A stretch of DNA of 64,000 nucleotides from Paenibacillus sp. P25 (GCA_024704175.1 CP085629.1:3410001-3474000); one strand, 5' to 3'; shown: positions 31,493 through 41,257, counted from the stretch's first letter. Notes: generated by a model not told the origin, from the letters alone. Numbers and translations: made by a program.

Positions 31493-31534
31493 TTCGAACG
31501 TGTGTTATGTTTATTTACATGATAACCGTTCGAA
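31493..31534. promoter_or_regulatory. Nested palindrome upstream of the importer operon
   Basis: Outer arms TTCGAACG (31493-31500) and CGTTCGAA (31527-31534) are perfect inverse complements. Inside them lie GTTAT (31504-31508) and ATAAC (31522-31526), the half-sites also seen before pucR and the M20 gene. A further TGTGTTAT lies at 31438-31445. This is a likely regulator-binding region about 75 bases from the ATPase start. Confidence 0.6.
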
Positions 31535-31869
31535 CCTTAAGTTGCTTTAGACATTTTGTCAAATTGATTTCAGAAAATTCTTTCAATTTGTCCAGCCGAG
31601 GCCTATTTCAGCTGCTCCGGAGAATGCATATCAGGCCGTCAGGATACAAAAAAACGCCCGTGATCCGGCCGAAGGCAGAATAACGGGCGTAGACCTTAAC
31701 CGATTGAAGCGGCTGCGGCAATTCGCAGAATAATCAATTCCTCAGGATTATCCTCGGTTTCCATGGTAGCGATTTCAATCGATAACTTGGGTATGCTAAA
31801 ATCTTAATACGCGCCATTTCCCTATACATTTGAGTTGCTTGCTCAAACCCCTGTCCAGGAGGAAGAACC
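31535..31869. other. Intergenic region with an isolated minus-strand terminator
   Basis: At 31648-31690, ACGCCCGT/ACGGGCGT form a stem followed on the minus strand by T7, an intrinsic terminator. No gene ends just before it. On the minus strand the 22-codon frame METEDNPEELIILR... stops about 10 bases before the stem, so this may be a small peptide gene, a gene remnant or a leader. Upstream of the AraC gene (plus) I see a possible ribosome binding site GGAGGAAG. Confidence 0.5.
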
Positions 31870-32717
31870 ATGCAGGATACGTTCGAACCGAAAATCGCGC
31901 TGGACGGAGAACGCTTTACGATTCAATACATGCATCGCTACGGCTATTCGTCCATGTCGAATCCCCACTATCATCCGGTTTATGAAATTTATTATTTGAT
32001 GAAAGGCGAGCGGGTCTATTTCATGAACGGACAGGTCTATACCCTGCAGCAGGGCGACATCATCGTCATCAACCCCAACGACCTGCACTCCACCAGCTCT
32101 TCCGAAATCCCGGAATTCGAGCGCATCCTAATTAATTTCTCTTCGGATTTTCTGGCTCCCGCTTATACGACCGAGCCCTGTTTCCTTCCGTTCGAGCCCG
32201 GCTCCCGGCTGATCCGTTTTCCGCTCAAAGAACGGGAGCCGGTCGACAAGCTCTTTCTCGATATGCTGACCGAATGCCGCGAGCAGCAGGAAGGCTACGC
32301 CGCATACGTTCGGGCGCTGCTCAGCGAGCTCGCTCATCCGGATTCGCCGGCACTGCCTGCAGACGACGAATGAGACGCTCCGGTCCGAGCATCCCATGCA
32401 TCAGAAGGTTACCGAAATCGCTTCCTTTCTCAATCTTCACTATAACGAATCCTTGACCCTGGAGCAGGTGGCCGGACAATTCTATATCAGTCCGTCGTAT
32501 TTAAGCCGCATCTTCAGCAAGATCACCGGCTATCATTTTCGCGAATACATTCAAGTCGTCAGGATCAAGGAAGCGCAGCGGCTCGCTCAGGGAAACGCGG
32601 GATAAAATCCAGAACGTCGCCGAGCAGGTAGGCTTCGAGCACATCGCCCATTTTAACAAAACGTTTAAAAAAATGACCGGCACTTCCCCGCTGCGTTACC
32701 GGAAGAATAACGTTTGA
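31870..32717 (+). CDS. AraC-family regulator with N-terminal cupin; two frameshifts
   Basis: Cytoplasmic regulator of about 282 residues. The cupin region has NPHYHPVYEIYYLMKGER and GDIIVINPNDLHSTSSS (sugar-binding pocket). The C-terminal HTH pair has LTLEQVAGQFYISPSYLSR and VAEQVGFEHIAHFNKTFKK. The frame breaks near 32330 and 32590. Each is repaired by dropping one base from CTCGCTC, giving ALLSELLIRIRRHCLQTTN and AQRLLRETRDKIQNVAEQ. The gene converges on the GH43 fragment with four bases between stop codons, and probably regulates the binding-protein gene at 33018-34528. Confidence 0.87.
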
Positions 32718-32721
32718 AGAT

Positions 32722-33018
32722 TTAAAGCGGCTCGTAAACAAACCAGTCGAAGTCGGCTGCAATTCGTCTTCCCGAGCCGCCACCCGTCGCGTATATCCCT
32801 ACCATGGTGTCGGTAAACGCCTTCTTCTCCCGGGTCCCTTCGTCGCTCAAGAAGAGCGCATCCTCTACCGTGCCGATCCGTTCCCAATGCACGTTATCGC
32901 AGCTGTAATAAAACGATCTCGTCCTGCCTGCGACCTCTACGCGGAAATAAACGGCGGTGGACGGAGCGATTTCCATTTCCGCCAGGCACGTCACGATTCG
33001 TACTCTGTTCTCCAACAT
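32722..33018 (-). CDS. GH43 C-terminal beta-sandwich fragment
   Basis: A 98-codon frame equivalent to the C-terminal concanavalin-like domain of GH43 beta-xylosidases: SFYYSCDNVHWERIGTVED, MVGIYATGGG and AADFDWFVYEPL. The catalytic propeller is absent; the frame starts with an ATG overlapping the stop of the binding-protein gene (TAATG). It is either the remnant of a GH43 gene after a deletion or a stand-alone carbohydrate-binding domain. Without signal peptide a secreted role is unlikely. I favour a remnant. Confidence 0.65.
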   Translation of the reverse strand: MLENRVRIVTCLAEMEIAPSTAVYFRVEVAGRTRSFYYSCDNVHWERIGTVEDALFLSDEGTREKKAFTDTMVGIYATGGGSGRRIAADFDWFVYEPL

Positions 33019-34528
33019 TATTTTTTCTTTGATTTCTCATATGCCGCCTTGTACTCCTGGATCAGCTTGTCGCCGCCGGCTTTGCGCCATCGCTCGAGTT
33101 CGGCTTGCCAGCCGGCATCGTCGATTTTGCCCATGATGTATTTGGTTTCCGCGTCCGTGATGATTTGGTCGAGCTCCTTGCCCCGGTCGGTATAGGTGGC
33201 GGACGAAAGCACCAAGGCCGGATTGGTTACGATATACTTCTCGTTCTCCCGCCCGATCTGCTGGTTCTTCTTCATTAAAGGCGGCTCGTTGCTCGGCTTG
33301 ACGTTATAGCCTTCCCTTTGCGGCAGGTTATCGCGGTAGGGCTTCACTTCCCTTTGGTTCGCGTCCCGGTCCAGCGGCTCCGTGAACTCGCCTTTATCCG
33401 TATAGTGCTTGCCTTCGATACCGCGCAGCAGCAGCGTAGCCATCGGCGGATCCATGAGTTTATCCAGGAAGGTCAGCACTTTGCGCAAATCGGCTTCAGT
33501 CTTGACCGAAGCTTTGGATATCGCAAGGAAGCCGTTGTTGCCGCTTTCGCCGGGCAGCCTTCTGCCCGACGGACCTTCGACGGGAGCCGCATCCACAACC
33601 GCGTTCGGCACATTCTTGACGAGCTTGTCGTAAAACGTCTGCGCACTCCCGCCCGAGAAGCGGATACCGGCACGCCCGGATTCGTACATCTTGTCCACCT
33701 CAGCCGTATCGAGCACCGCAAAGTCCTGGTTAATCAGCTTCTCCTGATATAAACGTCTGAATAGTTTCAACACGTCGTTAAAAGGCTGAGTTGTAAACTC
33801 AGGAGTAAAGTTACCGCCGGCATCCACCGCCCACTTGTTCGGTCCTCCCGTCATCACGGAAAACCGCGTCAGCATGGAATCGGCGTCCTGGTTATACCGC
33901 TTGTCCAGCACGATGCCGTACGTATCGTTCTTGCCGTTCTTATCCGGGTCGTTCAGCGTGAGCGCCTTGATCACCTCATACCACTCATCCAGCGTTTTCG
34001 GCAGCTTGAGCCCCGCGCGTCGAACCAGTCCTTGCGGTAATGGATGACGGACCGCCCCAAGTCGCGGAACAGGGGCACACCGTAAATTTTTCCGTCCACG
34101 GATATATTCTCGTAGAACTGCGGGTTCTGGGCGGACAGATTCTTGTAATCCTTCAAATAAGGTCCGATTTCCCAAAAATAATCCGACTTGATCGCATTCA
34201 TGATCGTCGGAACGTATCGGACCTTGACCAGCATCGGCGACTCGCTGGAAGCGATCATGACGTTGATCTTGTCATCGTAGGCCGACCCAGGAATCCACTG
34301 GATTTGCAGCTTCGTACCGGTATATTTCTCGATCGCCGTCTCCACGTCGTTGCCCTGCTTCGGAATGTCCCCCACCTGGGTGAGTCCGATGGATAAAGGG
34401 AACGGTTCCCCGTCGCCTTGAGCCTCCTGCGCCGGGCTATTCTTGCCCCCTGTGCCTGCACAGCCCGCGGCCGTACCGGCCGTCATTATCGCCGCGCCCA
34501 GCGGCGCAGCTATTTTTCTTCCTTTCAT
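33018..34528 (-). CDS. Sugar ABC transporter substrate-binding lipoprotein, orphan; one frameshift
   Basis: LplA-type binding lipoprotein of about 503 residues. Signal peptide from MKGRKIAAPLG with lipobox TAAGC; ATG after GGAGGGCC. Mature segments: NDVETAIEKYTGTKLQIQWI, DGKIYGVPLFRDLGRSVIHY and TLDEWYEVIKALTLNDPDKN. One base missing in the C4 run at 34011-34014 joins DWFDARGLKLPKTL. No permease genes are next to it, unlike the other three binding proteins here, so it must use permeases elsewhere or be a relic. A CTACAATGAA box lies 55 bases upstream. Confidence 0.85.
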
Positions 34529-34582
34529 CTGATGGCCCTCCTGTGTAGCGCTTTCAATAGAGTCGCTTGATTTGTCATACAA

Positions 34583-34592
34583 TTCATTGTAG
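34583..34592 (-). promoter_or_regulatory. CTACAATGAA box, probable -10 region
   Basis: Same 10-mer as at 14234-14243 and 54506-54515, here 55 bases before the orphan binding-protein gene. ATTGTATGACAAAT follows. No clear -35 is visible. Confidence 0.5.
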
Positions 34593-34670
34593 GCTACTCC
34601 AGGGCAAAAATCTCGGCACTTCGTTGTTCTTTTCCGTCTAAAATTGTCTTTTTATGCTTTCGGGGGAAGG

Positions 34671-34883
34671 AAAAACCGCCCGGATAGAACCGGACGGCTG
34701 CAGTGACGTGCTGACTCATACGTTTTGCGCGGTGGGAATGGGTATGGGGTTCCGACCGGCGCCCGAAATCGTATGAATTGAATTTATTCAAGTGCTATAC
34801 ATTCGATTTCAAAGGCGGACGCTATTGCTTCAAAGTTTTCCAGAGGAAACTACTTCGGAAGCATATGCTCACCCCATACCCAT
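34671..34883 (-). ncRNA. Intergenic structured element, copy 2
   Basis: On the minus strand ATGGGTATGGGGT (34871-34883) pairs perfectly, 13 bp, with ACCCCATACCCAT (34738-34750). Between them lie GCTTCCGAAGTAGTTT and TTTCCTCTGGAAA (small hairpin). After the closing stem come GCGCAAAACGTATGAGTCAGC and a terminator stem CCGTCCGG/CCGGGCGG (34676-34697) with T5. Copy 3 at 45191-45333 shares the stem, the hairpins and the terminator. There is no convincing long reading frame. The rest of 34884-35059 shows no gene. Confidence 0.55.
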
Positions 34884-35059
34884 TTCCCTTTTTCATTCCA
34901 TACTGGCTGACTTCCACTTTTATAACCCATGCCACTTCCCGGGCCAATTCGCCAGTTCCCCTTAAAGGGTGTACAGAGAAGCCCTTAAATCTATACTCGA
35001 GTTGCCCCCGGGAAGCTGCAACCAGGCTCGATTTTTGACTCGCCGACCTACAGCGAAAG

Positions 35060-35998
35060 TCACTCCGGGAAAGACTCTACATTCCCGCTTCGCTGCTCCC
35101 CCAGCGACCGGAGGGCTTCGCCGAAGTGGTCCTTCGCCCGCTCCAGGGCGGAGAGGGCCTCCGGGCGGCCGATGGCGAATTTGTGCATCAGGATCGCGAT
35201 TCGGGCGTCTCCTCCCGCCTCACGGCTCAGCTTCTCCGCCTCGGCACGTTCGGCGCCGGTGGCCTCGGCAATGATGCGAACGACGCGGTCCTGCAGCTTT
35301 GAATTCGTTGCCTGCACGTTCACCATGAGGTTCCCGTACACTTTGCCGAGCTGAATCATGACCGTCGTCGAAATCATGTTCAGCACCATCTTCTGCGCCG
35401 TGCCCGCTTTCATCCGCGTGGAGCCGGTCACGACCTCGGGCCCTACCGGCACTTCGATTGCGCAGGCCGCCGCAGCGCTGAGCTCAGTGCCGCTGTTGCA
35501 GGACAAGCCTACCGTGAGCGCGCCGATCCGGCCCGCCTCGCGCACGGCTCCCAGCACATAAGGCGTGCGGCCGCTTGCCGCGATGCCGACGACCGCGTCC
35601 GCCGCCGTCACATGGCGAGCAATGTCCCGCGCCCCCGCTTCCATGTCGTCCTCTGCATTTTCCACCGCGTTCGTGATCGCTTTCTCTCCGCCGGCAATAA
35701 TGCCCTGCACGAGCGAGCTGTCCACCCCGAAGGTCGGCGGGCATTCCGAGGCGTCCAGGACGCCGAGCCGGCCGCTCGTTCCGGCCCCGATGTAATACAG
35801 CCGGCCGCCACGCTTCATGCGTTCCGCAATGCCGGCGACCGCCCGCTCGATTTGCGGAATGGCTTTCTGCACCGAAGCGGCGACCGTGCTGTCCTCCGCT
35901 TGAATGAGATCCAGAATCTCCCGTATGCTCATTTGGTCCAGCCGAGCGGACCTTTCGTTTCGCTGCTCGGTAACGGGCTCTTTCTCGTTAGTGGTCAT
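35060..35998 (-). CDS. murQ: N-acetylmuramic acid 6-phosphate etherase
   Basis: Cleaves the lactyl ether of MurNAc-6-phosphate to GlcNAc-6-phosphate and D-lactate, in the cytoplasm, during cell-wall sugar recovery. Intact, 312 residues, with family hallmarks: LYYIGAGTSGRLGVLDASE (SIS-fold phosphosugar site), CPPTFGVDSSLVQGIIAGG, ENAEDDMEAG (catalytic Glu region) and VTGSTRMKAGTAQKMVLN. The start overlaps the kinase gene by 11 bases, so the two are coupled. It ends the operon kinase/murQ. Confidence 0.95.
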   Translation of the reverse strand: MTTNEKEPVTEQRNERSARLDQMSIREILDLIQAEDSTVAASVQKAIPQIERAVAGIAERMKRGGRLYYIGAGTSGRLGVLDASECPPTFGVDSSLVQGIIAGGEKAITNAVENAEDDMEAGARDIARHVTAADAVVGIAASGRTPYVLGAVREAGRIGALTVGLSCNSGTELSAAAACAIEVPVGPEVVTGSTRMKAGTAQKMVLNMISTTVMIQLGKVYGNLMVNVQATNSKLQDRVVRIIAEATGAERAEAEKLSREAGGDARIAILMHKFAIGRPEALSALERAKDHFGEALRSLGEQRSGNVESFPE

Positions 35999-37025
35999 GA
36001 TGATCTCCCTTCTCGCTTCCCATGCCTAGAATCCGCTGCTTGACCTTGTCCGTTATCGGAATACCGGCCTGCCTTAATGCCAGCAAATAGGCCGCCGGCC
36101 GCCGGAGGGACGTTCAGACGCCTCGGATCCAGTCCTCCGGCAAGCAGGTCTTCATGCCACAGGAACCGCTCCGCAAACCCATTGTCCGCAAATAATCCGC
36201 CGCTAAGTACGAGCGGAATTATGCCTGGAAATGGAAGCCGCTCCGGCGGGAACAGCCTTTTCTTTGCCGTCAAAGCCAGCCGTATCAGCTGGGCAACCGC
36301 TTCCTCCACGATGGCCGCAGCTGCCCTGTCCCCTTCCTTGGCGGCCGCAAATACAAGCCTCGAGGCTTCACCCAGGGCCGAGCGGACATTCTCCTGCCCA
36401 TAGACGAAGGAGACCAGCTGCTCCGGCTCCGTCAAGCCGAAATGCTCCAGCGCCAGCTTCGTCAGCATCGTCGGGATGCCCCGCCCGTCATGATGCCGCA
36501 GCACCGCCGCCATCCCCTGCCGGCCGATATCAAAGCCGCGCCCTCGTCTCCCAGCAAGTAGCCCCAGCCTCCGGCGCGGACGGCTTCACCGGTTTCCGGA
36601 TCGTATCCATAAGCGATGGACCCCGTTCCGGCGATCAGGACGATCCCCGCCTCGCCCGAGGTTCCTGCAGCCAAGGCGGCAACCGCATCGTTTGCGATCG
36701 TCCAAGCCGTATGCTCCGGCAAGCAGGGAACGCAGGAACGCCGACAGCCTCTCCTTCTCTGCCTTCCTGTCGGCGCCGGCAAGCCCCAGAAAAACACCGG
36801 ACAACCGGTCCATACTCCCGTCCGACAGCTCCAGCGCCCTCGGGATTAACTCCCGCAAAACGCGCTGCACTTCATCCCACGGCCTGGACAGCATATTGCT
36901 CGAGCCCCCTGGCACCGGGCCAATACCCGGCCTTCCTCGTCGCCGATGAGGCAAACCGTTTTCGTCCCGCCCCCGTCGATGCCGATGAACCTTTTGGAGC
37001 CCGCCGTCCCGGATGCATGATGCAT
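35988..37025 (-). CDS. BadF/BadG-family N-acetylhexosamine kinase (candidate MurNAc kinase); four frameshifts
   Basis: ATP-dependent sugar kinase of the ASKHA fold, about 346 residues when restored. N-terminal phosphate loop FIGIDGGGTKTVCLIGDE, then GVFLGLAGADR, IANDAVAALAAG, VLIAGTGSIAYGYD and IIPLVLSGGLFADN. The frame breaks near 36906 (G5, one missing), 36720, 36540 and 36085; repaired C-terminus reads ILGMGSEKGDHHDH. ATG follows GGAGGG. Because it is coupled to murQ and the importer here is ABC-type, it most likely makes MurNAc-6-phosphate, as MurK does in clostridia; GlcNAc kinase activity is also possible. Confidence 0.87.
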
Positions 37026-37056
37026 TCTCGATCCCTCCTCCCCGATCCGAAAATAA

Positions 37057-37881
37057 TTACTTCACTGCCCCCGCCGTCATGCCCTCCATGAACTGCTTGG
37101 AGGCGACCGCGAACAGTACGATCATGGGCAGAGAAGAAAGCGTCAAACCGGCGAACAGCACGCTCCAATCCGCAGAATATTCGCTGAACAGCGTCAGCAT
37201 ACCGACGGGAATCGTCTTCTTCGCTTCCTCCTGGATAAAAATCAGCGGAAAGAAGAAGTCGTTCCATACCGTGATGAAATTCATGATCATGACGGTTCCT
37301 AGCGCCGGCCGCATCAGAGGAACAAGGATGTGCAGCAAGATACGCAGATCGGAGCGACCGTCGATTCTCCCCGCCTCTTCTAGCTCCTTCGGCGGCGTCC
37401 GGAAAAATCCGGTCAAAATCAGCACCGCCATCGGAATGCCGATCGCCGTATACACCAGGATAAGCGAAGTCCCTGTATTCATCAGCCCCAGATTTTTCAT
37501 CAGCATAAAGAGCGGGACGATCCCCAGCTTGATCGGAATCATCATGCCCAGCAGGAAGAAGAAGAACAGAAACGGGTTCCAGCGGAACCGGTATCTTGCG
37601 ATGTAAAAGGAGGCGAAAGTCCCGAACAGCAGAATCAGCGCAATCGAGACGATGCTGACCGTCAGGCTGTTGCCGAAATAATCAAAGTACGGCAGCTGAT
37701 CCAGCAGCTTCCGGTAGGAACCGGCACTCCAGGTCTTCGGCGGCCCCATCGGATTTTTAAAGATGTCGATGTTCGTTTTAAAAGAGGACAGGAGCATCAG
37801 AACAAGCGGATAGAGGCTGATCAGCGCGAATACACCGGCTATGATGTAATGCGAAGCGCGCAGAATCGGGTTGGTTTTCAC
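37057..37881 (-). CDS. Sugar ABC transporter permease, MalG type
   Basis: Intact inner-membrane permease (about 274 residues). GTG start after GGGAGG. First segment IIAGVFALISLYPLVLMLL; ASFYIARYRFRWNPFLFFFF; coupling loop KELEEAGRIDGRSDLRILLH; C-terminus ASKQFMEGMTAGAVK, normal for the MalG/AraQ group. It lies 31 bases before the kinase gene and 16 bases after the partner permease, so transport and phosphorylation are co-transcribed. Confidence 0.9.
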   Translation of the reverse strand: MKTNPILRASHYIIAGVFALISLYPLVLMLLSSFKTNIDIFKNPMGPPKTWSAGSYRKLLDQLPYFDYFGNSLTVSIVSIALILLFGTFASFYIARYRFRWNPFLFFFFLLGMMIPIKLGIVPLFMLMKNLGLMNTGTSLILVYTAIGIPMAVLILTGFFRTPPKELEEAGRIDGRSDLRILLHILVPLMRPALGTVMIMNFITVWNDFFFPLIFIQEEAKKTIPVGMLTLFSEYSADWSVLFAGLTLSSLPMIVLFAVASKQFMEGMTAGAVK

Positions 37882-37897
37882 GGCGCATCCTCCCTTC

Positions 37898-38853
37898 CTA
37901 ATGCTCCATGTCCGACCTGCGGACAAGGGCCATGAACATGGCGGACAACGCCGCGATGATGAAGAACAGCACGACGGCGAGCGCCGAACCGAGGCCAATG
38001 GCGACCCCGTCGCCGGTCGAAGCCCCGAAGGCCGTGCGGTAAAAGAAGACGGCGAGCGTATCCGTCGAATGGTACGGCTCTCCCTGCGAGCCCTGCATCG
38101 CATAGACCAGCTCGAACGCCTCGAAGGCGTGAATGAACGTATAGACCGTGATGATCATCAAGGGTCGCTGCATCATCGGCAGGATCACCGAGCGGATAAG
38201 CCGAAGCCCCCGCGCGCCGTCCAGCCTCGAAGCCTCAATGACTTCATGGGAGACCGACTGCAGCCCGGCCAGGAAAATCAGCACCGCGAAGCCGATGCCG
38301 AACCAGCAGTTCGCCAGGATGATGCTGGTTAAGGCCGTTCCCGGCTCGCCGAGCCAAGGCCTCGCCCAGCTCTCAAGACCGATGCTTTTCAGCGCGGCAT
38401 TGACGACGCCGTAATTCGGATTCAGCAGGAGCTTCCAGAGGAAGCCGACCACGATGACCGACAGCGACCTCGGCAGGAAATAGGCCATTTTGAACCAATC
38501 GGCGCCTTTAATCTTGGTAAACAGGATGTACGCCAGAATAAAAGCGATGCCGTTCTGTACAACCATTTCCAGCGCAAAATAATACAAGTTATGGGCAAAC
38601 GCGTTCCAGAACAGGCCGCTAAACGGCTCCGTCGTAAACAGCTTCACGAAATTGCCGAGCCCGATGAACGCCCCTTTTGTAGCCCCTTCCAGTCGAACAG
38701 ACTGTAGCTGAATGCCGCTACAATCGGATATACGATGAACAGCGTGTAGACGGCGAGGGCGGGAACCGGAAACAGGTGGATCAGCCGCCGCTTCCAGCCC
38801 GCGTTCGCCTTAAGACGCTTGCTCTGCTCACTCCATACTGCCGTCCTGCTCAA
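37898..38853 (-). CDS. Sugar ABC transporter permease, MalF type; one frameshift
   Basis: Inner-membrane partner of the MalG-type permease, about 319 residues. Starts MSRTAVWSEQSKRLKANAGW with first segment LFPVPALAVYTLFIVYPIV. One more base at the C4 run 38671-38674 joins LQKGAFIGLGNFVKLF. Coupling loop HEVIEASRLDGARGLRLI; C-terminus MFMALVRRSDMEH. It follows the binding-protein gene by 30 bases. Confidence 0.88.
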
Positions 38854-38883
38854 AGCGCCTCGCCCCCTCCTAGGATCGATCCG

Positions 38884-40185
38884 TTACTTCGCCGCCGGCT
38901 TGAACCAGGTGTCGGCGCTCTTCTGCACGGCGTCGGCTACCGTATCCGGCTTTTCCTTACCCAAATACAGGCCTTGAAGACTGGTTTCCAGCACCGACTT
39001 GGTCGTCGGGTTGCCCGAGCTGAAATGAACCACCATCGCATACGGCGTGGCGTTCGTGGCCGCCAGCTTGATCATCTTGGAGACAAGCGGGTCGGAGGAT
39101 TCCACGCCCGGGATCGTGCTCGGCTTCTTGAGCTCATCGGCGACCAGCTTGCCGAATTCCTTCGTCGTCATGAATTCGATAAACTTCATAGCCGCCTGCT
39201 TGTTCGGCGATTTGGCGTTCACGCTGAAGGATCCGTCCACCCAGGTCGTCACGGTAGCTTTCCCGTCCGGCTTCACCGGAGGCACCGGGAACAGATCCAT
39301 ATCGAGGTCGGGATTCATCTTCTTCATGACCGCAATCTCCCAATCCCCCATCACCATCATACCGGCCTGCTCGGTGACGAACAGATTGCGCATATCGTCC
39401 ATGCTGAGTCCCGTGTAGTTGTTCGGCCAGTACTTGGACATCGTCTGCATCATCTGCAGCGAATCGGTAAATTCCTTGCTCTTGAAGTTCGTCTTGCCGG
39501 CCAGTACCTGGTTGACAAAATCCGAGCCCCCGTACCACTGCGGCCCGAGCGCACCATGGGTCAGGGACAGGATCCAGCCCTCCTTGGACCCGAACGCAAA
39601 CGGCTCGATTTTATTCTGCTTGAGTGTATCGGCCGCTTTCATCAGCTCATCCCATGTTTTCGGTTCGGTGATGCCTAGTTTCTTGAACAGCTTCTTGTTG
39701 TAAAAGATTTGCGTGGAGCTGTACACCGTCGGCACGCCGTATACCTTGCCGTCCTTGCCGGTGGCGGCGAGCTTCGCCTCCTTCGGTATGGCGTCCAGCC
39801 CCTTCACGCTGTCGAGCGGCTCGAGATACCCCGCATCGGCCAGCGCAATGCCTGCCGCGTAAGGCCGCAGATGGATGATATCCGGGCCGCCGCCGGTCTG
39901 CAGCGCCGTATTCAGCACCGTGTTGTACTCGGTGTTCTTGGTCGGCTTGAATTCGATTTCGATGTTCGGGTTCGTCTTGTTGAATTCCTTGATGATTTTC
40001 TCGTAGGCATCCTTGTCCTCGGTCCGCCAGTCGCCCATGGTCAGCTTCACTTTCTGCCCGGCCGCCTGCTGCGCCCCCGCCCCGTCCTTCGGCGCTTCTT
40101 TCGCGGGTTCCGTTTTGCTGCAGCCTGTCAGCGCAAGCGATAAGGCGGCCGTGAGAACGGCGGTCGACTTCACGAAACGATTCAT
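38884..40185 (-). CDS. Sugar ABC transporter substrate-binding lipoprotein of the muropeptide locus
   Basis: Intact 433-residue binding lipoprotein of the MalE/UgpB class. Signal peptide with lipobox LALTGCSK. Mature segments: VKLTMGDWRTEDKDAYEKII, NTEYNTVLNTALQTGGGPDI, VYGVPTVYSSTQIFYNKKLF and MVMGDWEIAVMKKM. It is encoded directly before the MalF/MalG permeases and downstream of the serine hydrolase. Neighbours (murQ, kinase, RpiR regulator) suggest MurNAc or a muropeptide as ligand; this is inferred from context only. Confidence 0.9.
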   Translation of the reverse strand: MNRFVKSTAVLTAALSLALTGCSKTEPAKEAPKDGAGAQQAAGQKVKLTMGDWRTEDKDAYEKIIKEFNKTNPNIEIEFKPTKNTEYNTVLNTALQTGGGPDIIHLRPYAAGIALADAGYLEPLDSVKGLDAIPKEAKLAATGKDGKVYGVPTVYSSTQIFYNKKLFKKLGITEPKTWDELMKAADTLKQNKIEPFAFGSKEGWILSLTHGALGPQWYGGSDFVNQVLAGKTNFKSKEFTDSLQMMQTMSKYWPNNYTGLSMDDMRNLFVTEQAGMMVMGDWEIAVMKKMNPDLDMDLFPVPPVKPDGKATVTTWVDGSFSVNAKSPNKQAAMKFIEFMTTKEFGKLVADELKKPSTIPGVESSDPLVSKMIKLAATNATPYAMVVHFSSGNPTTKSVLETSLQGLYLGKEKPDTVADAVQKSADTWFKPAAK

Positions 40186-40225
40186 GCAAGTTTCCTCCCC
40201 TGAATGGATAATCGTTTATGGATCC

Positions 40226-41257
40226 TCAAGTCAATGAGGTATAAACCGTGTCATGCAAAATCGGCCGCACCGGCGCAGCGAGTGGTTTCTTCCGAAATGA
40301 ACCGCATGGGTCAAGAATACGACAATCAGCTCGTGAGTCGGGTCGACCCATAAGCTCGTTCCGGTAAAGCCGGTATGCCCGAAGCCGCCATGCGGCCACA
40401 GGGCGCCGCAAGAGGGGACCTGCTGCTGTCCGTGCCAGATTTCCCAGCCCAGACCTCTGCCGTCGAACGGGTCCGCCAGGCATTCATCGATCTTGTCCCG
40501 GCTGAGCAGCTGATGCCGATCGGGATCGAGCCAGGCCCGGGCATAGGTATGCAGGTCGCCGGCGGTTGTGAACAGCCCGGCGGCGCCGCAGACCCCGCCC
40601 ATGTGGAAGCTTTTCTCGTCATGAACGACGCCGTGCACATAGCCGTCTCCGAACGGCTCGGTAGCGGCAATCCGGTACAGCAGACTGGAGGGCGGATTGA
40701 ACATTGAGTCCGTCATTCCGAGCGGTTCGAAGACGAATTCGCGGGCGCACGCGTCGAGCGTCAGTCCGGTCAGGCCGGAGGCGATCTCGCCGAGCAGAAT
40801 CATCCCGAGGTCGCTGTAGAGTACCCGTTCCCCGGCGGGTGAACAAGCTCTTCAGCGAACAGCGGCGGGAGTACGTCGCACGGCCGATCCCGCACAACGC
40901 CGGAGATACCGGCCGGGAGCCCGGACACGTGCTTCAACAGATGGCGGAGGGTCACGCCGGCATGACGAAAGTCCGGCAAATAGCGCTGCACCGGGTCGTC
41001 AAGCCGCAGCGCCCTTGGGATTCCAGCTTCATAATGACCGGGAGCGTCACGGCTACTTTGGTTAAGGAAGCGGCGTCGAACAGCGTATCCTCCGTCACCT
41101 TGCGGATGCCGGTTCCGTCCGAATAGGCACCGTAGGCTTTGCTCCAGCGAAAATGGTCGCCGACGGATATATCCAGCACAGCCCCGGGCAGCAACCGCTC
41201 ATCGATCCACCTCTGAACCAAGCGGTCCAGGGCCTCCGTGTTCACCCGCTTGTTCAT
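40226..41257 (-). CDS. Serine hydrolase of the class C beta-lactamase/esterase family; three frameshifts
   Basis: Resembles the YbbE/AmiE-locus serine hydrolases next to murQ in Bacillus. The Ser-x-x-Lys motif AASLTKVAVTLPV (~70), Tyr motif YSYSDLGMILLGE (~150) and the HTG equivalent of KTG in GHTGFTGTSLWVDP (~305) are present. No signal peptide is seen. Frames join near 41015 (LRLDDPVQRYLPDFRHAGVT), 40815 and 40285 (LAAPVRPILHDTVYTSLT), giving about 344 residues. The start overlaps the RpiR gene stop (ATGA). In this locus it may trim peptide or lactoyl groups from imported muropeptides, which is inference. Confidence 0.84.

Noticed and set aside
34671..34883. T-box or known riboswitch leader
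   Set aside because: No TGGNACCGCG box or other consensus is present, and a promoter-like CTACAATGAA box separates the element from the next gene.
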